From Gammaproteobacteria bacterium (GTDB lineage Bacteria; Pseudomonadota; Gammaproteobacteria; Tenderiales; Tenderiaceae), in the NCBI GenBank assembly GCA_027001525.1, contig JALTMR010000201.1, forward strand, positions 1 to 5,919: a stretch of 5,919 bases of DNA. The letters run 5' to 3'. Under the pieces are notes generated by a model. It did no database searches. It saw nothing but the letters and a program-made list of their open reading frames with translations, and was not told the DNA's origin. Positions within the stretch are counted from its first letter, which is position 1; the number at the start of each line of letters is the position of its first letter. The position numbers and the translations under genes are program-made. Of this stretch, positions 1 to 5,591 are shown piece by piece.

Positions 1-2
1 GC

Positions 3-272
3 GTACAGGGGCGCGCCACCGCCATCAATCTCAGCGAGCAGTTGCGCAAGGACAGTTTGAAGGGGTTTGAGCTGGCCACGGAGGATATGATCACCAACCT
101 CACCCAACAGCTCGATGCCTTCAAAGAGAAGGTAAAGGAAAACCCGCAGGAGTACCGCATCAGCCACAAGTCAGGCTACAGCGGCGGCGGTGGTGGCACC
201 TTCGGCCCTTTTGAGTTGCTGCTGGGGGCGCTGCTGGGGCGGGTAATCATCCCCCAGCGCCGCGCTGGTTAG
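3..272 (+). CDS. C-terminal fragment of a predicted secreted protein with GlyGly-CTERM-like tail (5' end outside window)
   Basis: The frame is open from the left edge, giving 89 visible codons before TAG at 270-272. The TTG at 42 is internal to this frame and need not be a start. The visible part begins with a charged, probably helical stretch (about residues 10-50). A Ser/Gly linker with five consecutive glycines (residues 61-65) follows, then a short hydrophobic segment (about 66-84, interrupted by E71 and R80) and a basic tip containing QRR. Gly-run, hydrophobic helix and Arg tip, in that order at the extreme C-terminus, is the layout of GlyGly-CTERM sorting signals, which rhombosortase-type intramembrane proteases process on secreted gammaproteobacterial proteins. 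The hydrophobic part is short and broken, so this is a resemblance only. The catalytic or binding domain lies outside the window and I do not recognise the protein. The coding call is firm; the sorting-signal reading is tentative. Confidence 0.6.
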   Translation, partial: VQGRATAINLSEQLRKDSLKGFELATEDMITNLTQQLDAFKEKVKENPQEYRISHKSGYSGGGGGTFGPFELLLGALLGRVIIPQRRAG

Positions 273-302
273 CAGGGGAGCGGCGCAGTTACCCTGTTTT
301 TT
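273..302 (+). terminator. Candidate intrinsic terminator after the first gene
   Basis: Directly after the TAG stop, CAGGG (273-277) can pair with CCCTG (292-296). After one G/A mismatch the stem continues with A-U, G-U and C-G pairs (279-281 with 288-290), leaving a hexaloop. Six T residues follow at 297-302. An imperfect stem plus T-tract immediately behind a stop codon fits rho-independent termination and would separate this gene from the sensory module. The inner part of the stem is weak and no folding energy was computed. Confidence 0.45.
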
Positions 303-430
303 GTAAAACAACCCGAGCCGGCATTTGAGCTACAATCCGTAGCGCGACCAACACGGCCTCACTGAGACTACGTTGGCCACTCGCACGTAACCTAACCTCC
401 CACAACAGACGTACCGGGGCCAGGGGATCC

Positions 431-1258
431 ATGCACATACTTTTATTGGCGGGCCTGATCGTGCTGCTGGGCCAGACGCCGCTTCACGCCACCGAGCAGC
501 GGGTTTACAGCGTCGGCATTGTGCCGCAGTTTGAGGTCAAACGGACGCACGAAATCTGGCGTCCCATTCTCGATGCCCTGGAGCAGCGCACCGGGCTGCG
601 CTTCCAGCTGGTGGGCTCACCCACCATCTCCGCCTTTGACGGCGAATTTCGTTCCGGGCGTTTCGATTTTGCCTACGCCAATCCGTACCACGTCATGCTG
701 GCGCAGCAGAGCGAGGACTACATCCCCCTGATCAGAGACACGGCGCGCCGCCTCTACGGGGTGGTGGTGACCCGCAAGGACAGCGGCATCGATCAAATGA
801 CCGACCTGGCGGGACAATCCATCGTCTTTCCCGACCCCAATGCACTGGGAGCGACCCTGCTGGTCAAACAGGAGTTGATCAACAGACTTCATCTCCAGGT
901 TAACCCCCGCTACGTCAAAACCCATGACTCGGTCTACCTCAATGTCGCCCTGGGCCTGGCCGCTGCCGGGGGCGGCGTTCAAAAGACATTGAACCAACAA
1001 AACGACGAGATAAAATCACTGCTCAAAATCATCCATAAAACCATCGATGTGGCACCCCACCCCCTGGTGGTTCACCCCAGGGTAGAGCCCCAGGTTGCCG
1101 AGGCGGTGAAGCAGGCCCTGCTGGCACTCGGTGCCACGGCCGAGGGTAGAGCGCTTTTTTCCGCTGTGCCCATCCACCAGATCGGCCCTGCATCCATCGA
1201 CGATTACAAACCCCTGGCCGAGATGAATCTGCAGCAGTTTTATCTTGGCACCCACTGA
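431..1258 (+). CDS. PhnD-like periplasmic solute-binding protein, probable sensor subunit for the adjacent kinase
   Basis: The 275-residue product belongs to the phosphate/phosphite/phosphonate (PhnD-type) periplasmic binding protein family. Family signatures are clear: VGIVPQF near residue 28, W43-R44-P45, the TG at 54-55, FDFAYANPYH (78-87), RRLYGVVVTRKDS (106-118), VFPDPNALGATLL (132-144), HDSVYLNV (165-172), AAAGGGVQKTL (177-187) and APHPLVVHPRV (208-218). A short signal peptide ends near HA/TEQ (residue 20); its n-region has no Lys or Arg. The frame stays open upstream to 329 but has no ATG, GTG or TTG, so ATG 431 is the only standard start; AGGGGA lies at 422-427. No permease or ATPase gene is near. 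A hybrid kinase follows after 109 bases, probably in the same transcript, which points to sensing rather than uptake, as in AioX/AioS and TorT/TorS. The protein has no cysteine, which disfavours thiolate-based arsenite binding as in AioX. The ligand cannot be read from sequence. Confidence 0.9.
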   Translation: MHILLLAGLIVLLGQTPLHATEQRVYSVGIVPQFEVKRTHEIWRPILDALEQRTGLRFQLVGSPTISAFDGEFRSGRFDFAYANPYHVMLAQQSEDYIPLIRDTARRLYGVVVTRKDSGIDQMTDLAGQSIVFPDPNALGATLLVKQELINRLHLQVNPRYVKTHDSVYLNVALGLAAAGGGVQKTLNQQNDEIKSLLKIIHKTIDVAPHPLVVHPRVEPQVAEAVKQALLALGATAEGRALFSAVPIHQIGPASIDDYKPLAEMNLQQFYLGTH

Positions 1259-1367
1259 GACAGGACATTGACGCCCCCCATGAGCAAGGTGACCCACTCA
1301 CCGCCAGCGTGCAACCAGCGGAACGGCGTGCAGCAACACCGCACCGCTCCATCTCAGAGGAGCCCCG

Positions 1368-3605
1368 ATGGGTATACGCTTTAAGCTGATTCTGCCCATG
1401 GCGCTGATGTTCGTCGCCTTCGTGGTGGCGATGCACTTTTATTGGGAGCCGTTGCAGCTCAAACAGGCGCGGGAGGACTTCATCGCGCAGCAAAAATCGG
1501 AGCTGAGCGTACTTCAGGAGAGTCTGGCGCGTTACCTGCTCAGCGGGGACCTGGCCTCACTTCACTCCCTGCTGAACTACCAACTGGCCCAGCGTTCAGC
1601 GCGCTGGCGGGATTTCATCGTCTATGACGCCCGGGGGCAGCGGGTCTACCCCCTGCGGCCCCACATTCGCCCCTCTGAGCCGTCACCTTATGCCGAACAC
1701 TACACCCACCCCATTATGGTGGGCACCAGCCGCATCGGCGAGATCAAACTCACCATCGACTGGCAGTCCCGCCACGATGCCATTCAGACGCGGGTCAGTC
1801 AGTTGGAACAGTTCTTTCTGCTCATCTTTGCCGTTGCCATCATGGTCAGCCTGATCTGGCAAAACATTCTCATTCGCGCCCCCCTGGCACGACTGGAAGA
1901 TGCGGCCCGCCAGCTGACCAAATCGACATTCGACACGCCGTTGCCCGAGCCAGGTCGTGACGAGATCGGCAGCCTCACGCACTCCTTCATCACCATGCGG
2001 GACGCCCTGAAGCGCTCCCAACACGAGCTCAACCGAGCCCTGCAGCAGGCGAAAGAGAGCGAAACGCGCCAGCGCACCATTTTCAATGCCATGGGCGACG
2101 GCCTGATCACCATGAACAGTGGCGGCACCATCACCCTCTGCAACCCCGCCGCCTTAAGCATTTTTGACTACACCGAGAAAGAGCTGCTGGGGGCACACAT
2201 CGGCAACATCATTCCCACCCTGGCAACAGCGACGCTAAGCGCCGAGTGCAGCGAGCAATCGGGACGCAACAAGCAGGGTGAGCGCTTCCCCATCTACCTC
2301 AACATCAGGGAGATGACGCTGTCGGGTGATCGCCACTTCGGTGCCATCGTCCACGACATCAGCCAACAAAAAGCGGCGCAGAAGGAGCTGATGCTGGCGC
2401 ACCAGAAAGCGGAGGCGGCCTCCAAAGCCAAGAGCGCCTTTCTCGCCACCATGAGCCACGAAATCAGAACACCGATGAACGGCGTGATTGGTGTGGTTCA
2501 GCTGCTGGAGAGCACACCGCTCAATGCGGAGCAGCGGGAGTACATCGAGATCATCGACAAATCGGGCACCGCGCTGCTGGCCCTGATCAATGACATTCTC
2601 GATCTCTCCAAGGTCGAGTCCAACAAAATGGAGTTCCAAGCCGCAACCTTTAACCTGAAACAGACCGCCGAAGACATCATCCAGCTGTTCGGCAACAATG
2701 CCGAAAACAAGGGGCTCAGCCTCACCCTGCACTATGGGGAAAACTGCCCCCGCTACCTGGTGGCCGATGCCGAACGCATCCGCCAGATTCTGCTCAATCT
2801 CGTCAGTAACGCCATCAAGTTCACCGAGCACGGTTATGTCACGCTGCGCATCGATGCACGAAGCCAGACCGCCCAGCACGCCAGCCTCGACATCGTAGTA
2901 GAGGACAGCGGCATCGGCATCGCCCCCGAAGTCAAGAAAGACCTCTTTAATGCCTTCACCCAGGCGGACAGCTCCACCACCCGACGTTTTGGCGGCACCG
3001 GCCTGGGGCTGGCGATCTGCAAGCACTTTGTCGAGCTGATGGGGGGCGAAATCAACGTCGACAGTGAACCGGGCAAGGGTGCCTGCTTCCGGGTCACGCT
3101 GACGCTGCCCATCGCCTCCGACGCCGACCCGGCGCAGAGCAGCGACGCCCCGCCTCCCTCCCGGCAGACCCCGTTACCCACACTGCCCAGCTTCAACGCC
3201 AGAGTGTTGGTGGTGGATGATATCCGTGAAAACCGCATCCTGATTCAAACCATGCTGGAGCAACTCGGCCTAACCGTGGAGTGTGCCCACAACGGCGAAG
3301 AAGCCATCGAACGATGGCAGACATCAGACTACGACCTGATTCTGATGGACTGCCAGATGCCGGTAATGGACGGCTACCAGGCCACCACGTTGATCCAGCA
3401 ACAGGCGCGGGCCCAGGGCCGCCCAAACGTTAACATCATCGGTTTTACCGCCGCCGCCATGAGCCATGACCAGGACCGCTGCAGCGCGGCCGGCATGGTC
3501 GACACCCTGGTCAAACCCATCAAAAAAGAGGCGCTGATCGCCATGCTGCAACGCTGGCTAAATGTAACCCCCCCCTCTGCGGCCAACCGTGCCCACCCGG
3601 GTTAA
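1368..3605 (+). CDS. Membrane-bound hybrid sensor histidine kinase with PAS and C-terminal receiver
   Basis: The 745-residue protein has TM1 (about 8-26), a periplasmic domain of about 120 residues (25-148), TM2 (149-168), HAMP (about 168-215), PAS (about 232-335), HisKA (354-420) with the H-box SHEIRTPMNG and phosphoacceptor H364, and HATPase_c (466-582). The ATPase part has the N-box NLVSNAIKFT (477-486), G1 DSGIG (513-517) and G2 GGTGLGLAI (542-550). A Pro/Ser linker (583-608) leads to a receiver domain (611-732) with acidic pair D617/D618, phosphoacceptor D661, T694 and K716. All catalytic residues are present, so it should autophosphorylate and pass phosphate to its own receiver. It has no Hpt domain, so onward transfer needs a separate Hpt protein or occurs through other contacts. 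AGAGGAG at 1356-1362, five bases before ATG, supports the start. The periplasmic domain resembles a small PDC/PAS-like sensor in size, but I cannot name its family. It probably docks with the binding protein encoded just upstream. Confidence 0.93.
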   Translation: MGIRFKLILPMALMFVAFVVAMHFYWEPLQLKQAREDFIAQQKSELSVLQESLARYLLSGDLASLHSLLNYQLAQRSARWRDFIVYDARGQRVYPLRPHIRPSEPSPYAEHYTHPIMVGTSRIGEIKLTIDWQSRHDAIQTRVSQLEQFFLLIFAVAIMVSLIWQNILIRAPLARLEDAARQLTKSTFDTPLPEPGRDEIGSLTHSFITMRDALKRSQHELNRALQQAKESETRQRTIFNAMGDGLITMNSGGTITLCNPAALSIFDYTEKELLGAHIGNIIPTLATATLSAECSEQSGRNKQGERFPIYLNIREMTLSGDRHFGAIVHDISQQKAAQKELMLAHQKAEAASKAKSAFLATMSHEIRTPMNGVIGVVQLLESTPLNAEQREYIEIIDKSGTALLALINDILDLSKVESNKMEFQAATFNLKQTAEDIIQLFGNNAENKGLSLTLHYGENCPRYLVADAERIRQILLNLVSNAIKFTEHGYVTLRIDARSQTAQHASLDIVVEDSGIGIAPEVKKDLFNAFTQADSSTTRRFGGTGLGLAICKHFVELMGGEINVDSEPGKGACFRVTLTLPIASDADPAQSSDAPPPSRQTPLPTLPSFNARVLVVDDIRENRILIQTMLEQLGLTVECAHNGEEAIERWQTSDYDLILMDCQMPVMDGYQATTLIQQQARAQGRPNVNIIGFTAAAMSHDQDRCSAAGMVDTLVKPIKKEALIAMLQRWLNVTPPSAANRAHPG

Positions 3606-3622
3606 GGTTAATGAAAGCTTGC

Positions 3623-3655
3623 CGGTTTACCATGCCATGCAAAACCGATAATGGT
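3623..3655 (+). promoter_or_regulatory. Overlapping inverted repeats in front of the sigma gene
   Basis: CGGTTT (3623-3628) is complementary to AAACCG (3642-3647). ACCAT (3629-3633) is complementary to ATGGT (3651-3655). The two pairings interleave, so they would form alternative hairpins, or less likely a pseudoknot. The 3' arm of the second ends 11 bases before ATG 3667. The element could be an operator, a leader structure affecting sigma translation, or chance. No T-tract follows, so it does not look like a terminator for the kinase gene. Confidence 0.25.
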
Positions 3656-3666
3656 GTGTGAGCACA

Positions 3667-4227
3667 ATGCTATTTAGCCTGTTTTCCAGAAAAAAACGTA
3701 TCGATGCTGACAGCTTTGAGGCCCTGGTCTCTCCCCACGTTGAGCAACTCTACCGCCTCGCCTACCGCTACACCGGCCAACAGGCGGATGCCGAGGACCT
3801 GGTGCAGGATCTGCTCATCAAGCTCTACCCCCGCACCCCGGAGCTGCAGCAGGTGGGGCAACTCAAGCCGTGGCTGGCCAAATCACTCTACTATTTGTAC
3901 GTTGATCGCTACCGTTCACAAAAACGCAGCCCCATCGAGTTCGGCCAGGAACACGACATTGAAGCGGCGACGGCAAACAGCAACCACCAGGGCGAACTCT
4001 CCCCCCAGCGCCAGGACACCATCCGTGATCTGCAACGCGCCATCGACCACCTCAGCGATGAACACCGCATCCTCATTCTCATGCACGATGTGGAGGCCTA
4101 TACCCTCACAGAGCTGGAGAGCATTCTGGAAACGCCCCTGGGAACATTGAAGTCCCGCCTCCACCGGGGCCGCGCTAAACTGAGAAAACTACTGGAAGAG
4201 GGAACCTTTCCCGCTTCACAGGCGTGA
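3667..4227 (+). CDS. ECF-family (sigma-70 group 4) RNA polymerase sigma factor
   Basis: The 186-residue product has the two-domain ECF layout. Sigma-2 spans about residues 15-87, with the core-binding motif AEDLVQDLLIKLY (42-54) and a region 2.3/2.4 beginning at PWLAKSLYYLYVDRY. A polar linker covers about 88-115. Sigma-4 (about 120-176) contains LSDEHRILILMHDVEAYT and the helix-turn-helix end PLGTLKSRLHRGRAKLR, which reads the -35 element. It should recruit RNA polymerase to a small regulon, probably including this operon. ATG 3667 is preferred over an in-frame GTG at 3658: the GTG has no Shine-Dalgarno sequence, whereas the ATG has GTGAG at 3658-3662 and shares the context AGCACAATG with the anti-sigma start. 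The GTG would add three residues. Tandem stops TGA-TAG end the gene, and the anti-sigma gene starts 22 bases later, the usual pairing. Its ECF subgroup cannot be assigned by eye. Confidence 0.92.
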   Translation: MLFSLFSRKKRIDADSFEALVSPHVEQLYRLAYRYTGQQADAEDLVQDLLIKLYPRTPELQQVGQLKPWLAKSLYYLYVDRYRSQKRSPIEFGQEHDIEAATANSNHQGELSPQRQDTIRDLQRAIDHLSDEHRILILMHDVEAYTLTELESILETPLGTLKSRLHRGRAKLRKLLEEGTFPASQA

Positions 4228-4249
4228 TAGAGACTGAGAGGTCAGCACA

Positions 4250-4930
4250 ATGAACTGCAAACAATTTGAACTGCGGCTGGATGACTATCTGGACCATGAG
4301 CTGTTTCCGGGGGAGGCGATCGATGCCGACGCCCACCTGAAACAGTGCCCCGCCTGCCAGACAAGGGTGGAACGGGCGCGCACCCTGCAGCACATGTTGA
4401 AAGAGATCCCCACACCCCCGCTGCGCAGCGGCTTTGCCCGCGAGGCGATCGCCAGGGCAACGGGCAGCGATGGCAAAAAACACCAGCGACGTGGCTTTGT
4501 GGCCGGTTTTTCCACCGCCATCGCCGCCAGCGTGGCGTTAATGGCGGTGATCACACTACTGCCCCACTCCCTGCCGGAGCAGCTCGCCCCGGTTGAAATT
4601 GCCCAGGTGGCGATCTCTTTGGAGCAGACCCAGACCGTTAATCTGGTTTTCAATACGGCTCAGGCACTGGATGGCGCAACACTGACTATTGCCCTGCCGG
4701 CCAACGTCGAGGTACCGGGCCTGCCGGGTCAACGCACCATCACCTGGCAGACGAATCTGCAGGCGGGCAAAAACATTCTTCCCCTGCCCCTTAAGGGGTT
4801 GCGACGGGACGAAGGTGAACTGCTGGCCAGCATCGAACAGGATGGCAAGATAAAATCTGTTCGCGTGCATATCTCCGTCGGCAAAACGCTACAACCCCAG
4901 GCCAGATTACACGCACTGCACTCCGCCTGA
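4250..4930 (+). CDS. Transmembrane zinc-finger (ZAS/zf-HC2) anti-sigma factor
   Basis: The 226-residue protein starts with a ZAS-type domain: C3 plus H29-x3-C33-x2-C36, read as HLKQCPAC, the Zn-binding anti-sigma signature, preceded by the helix LRLDDYLDHEL. The cytoplasmic part (about 1-82) would bind the sigma factor encoded 22 bases upstream. One transmembrane helix lies at about 83-104 after a KKHQRR basic patch, giving an N-in, C-out topology. The remaining 120 residues should be periplasmic. They alternate hydrophobic and polar residues (for example TLTIALP, RTITWQT, KNILPLPL, VRVHISV), suggesting a beta-sandwich, Ig-like fold by inference only. Inactivation could follow ligand binding or regulated proteolysis; no protease gene is visible. 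GAGAGG at 4236-4241, eight bases before ATG, supports the start. The role as anti-sigma factor is well supported; the signal is unknown. Confidence 0.88.
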   Translation: MNCKQFELRLDDYLDHELFPGEAIDADAHLKQCPACQTRVERARTLQHMLKEIPTPPLRSGFAREAIARATGSDGKKHQRRGFVAGFSTAIAASVALMAVITLLPHSLPEQLAPVEIAQVAISLEQTQTVNLVFNTAQALDGATLTIALPANVEVPGLPGQRTITWQTNLQAGKNILPLPLKGLRRDEGELLASIEQDGKIKSVRVHISVGKTLQPQARLHALHSA

Positions 4931-4957
4931 GCCAGCAGATATTTTTAGGAGAGATCG

Positions 4958-5548
4958 ATGAAGCCCCTCAAACTCAGTGCCCTCAGCGTGGTTGTGCTCG
5001 CCCTGTCTGCGCCACTTCAAGCGGCCGACTTTGGTGATCTGGACGACATCACCATTCAGGTCATCGAGGATATCGACCTGGACGATCTCGACCACGGCAG
5101 CCGCATCATCGAACTCCCTTTTCGACTGGAGAAGGATGAACGGGACGGTGACCCGCGGGATAGGGGCCACGCCAGCGAAAGGGACGATAACGACCGCCAC
5201 GGCGATGACACGCGCGCTGATCACGGCGACGATGAGTATACGGACGAGTCCGGTAGTAACGACGACGAGTACGATTATGAAGACGAGCGCGACGACGGCA
5301 ACGACGAAGATCGGCAAGAGAGCCGCGACGACAATGAGTACGAATCCGCCCGTGATGACAGCGAAATATCCCGCGAAGAGATGGAGGACTCGCGCCAGGA
5401 TGCCAACGAACAGCGTGACGAAATCGAAGATACCCAGAGTGACATCGAAGAGAGCCACGATGATCAGGAAGATGAGTTCGACACCATCCAACAGGAGATA
5501 GAAGAGGCAGACGACCACGAGGACGAGGACGAAGAGACTGACGACTGA
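4958..5548 (+). CDS. Secreted, extremely acidic protein of unknown family
   Basis: The 196-residue product has a clear Sec signal peptide (K2 and K5, hydrophobic core LSALSVVVLALSAP, likely cleavage after QA at residue 22). By hand count the 174-residue mature part holds 49 Asp and 32 Glu against 15 Arg and one Lys, a net charge near -65. It has no Cys. Residues 23-58 are less extreme and contain several Ile/Leu. Residues 59-135 are Asp-rich with Arg, His and repeated DDEY-like words (91, 102, 124). From about 135 it becomes Glu/Gln-rich and probably helical. The Shine-Dalgarno match AGGAGAG (4947-4953) is the strongest in the window, suggesting high translation. It begins 27 bases after the anti-sigma gene, so it is probably in the same operon and under the same sigma factor. 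Binding of Ca2+ or other cations, charge shielding at the envelope, or a sensing role are possible, but no EF-hand loop is clear. I do not recognise the family. Confidence 0.85.
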   Translation: MKPLKLSALSVVVLALSAPLQAADFGDLDDITIQVIEDIDLDDLDHGSRIIELPFRLEKDERDGDPRDRGHASERDDNDRHGDDTRADHGDDEYTDESGSNDDEYDYEDERDDGNDEDRQESRDDNEYESARDDSEISREEMEDSRQDANEQRDEIEDTQSDIEESHDDQEDEFDTIQQEIEEADDHEDEDEETDD

Positions 5549-5591
5549 CCCCTTTGCCTTGCCCGGAGCAACCCTTCAGGACGCCTCATCA

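Noticed and set aside
325..336. TACAAT at 331-336 as a possible -10 box for the binding protein gene.
   Set aside because: No acceptable -35 hexamer lies about 17 bases upstream and there is no extended -10 TGn, so the promoter cannot be supported.
431..1258. Annotating the binding protein as phnD of a phosphonate ABC transporter.
   Set aside because: No transporter genes are adjacent and a kinase gene follows, so the family name is justified but not the transport role or gene symbol.
431..1258. Calling the binding protein an AioX-type arsenite sensor.
   Set aside because: It contains no cysteine, while AioX relies on cysteine for arsenite binding, and no arsenite oxidase gene is seen.
1288..1302. 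Perfect inverted repeat GGTGA-CCCAC-TCACC in the gap between the binding protein and kinase genes.
   Set aside because: A 5-base stem is too short to call an operator or terminator, and no T-tract follows.
1280..1384. A small + strand frame of 34 codons in the gap before the kinase gene, overlapping its start.
   Set aside because: No Shine-Dalgarno sequence precedes its ATG, the composition is unremarkable, and it overlaps a well-supported start.
2235..3026. A long - strand open frame (263 codons) within the kinase gene.
   Set aside because: It lies opposite conserved PAS, HisKA and HATPase motifs and has no recognisable domain, as expected for a GC-rich antisense shadow.
3563..3590. TGTAACC and a downstream CGT inside the kinase 3' end as a possible ECF-type promoter for the sigma operon.
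   Set aside because: The 18-base separation is longer than usual, no full -10 motif is present, and the sequence is explained by conserved coding and a C-tract.
4977..5501. A 174-codon + strand frame rich in Thr inside the acidic gene.
   Set aside because: It is an out-of-frame reading of repetitive GAC/GAT codons, with no ribosome-binding site and no coherent domain.
4907..5518. A 203-codon open frame on the - strand, rich in Val, Ile, Leu and Phe, looking like a membrane protein.
   Set aside because: It is the complement of the acidic gene: GAC and GAA/GAG codons read as Val, Phe and Leu on the other strand. The + strand frame has a signal peptide, strong ribosome-binding site and operon context.
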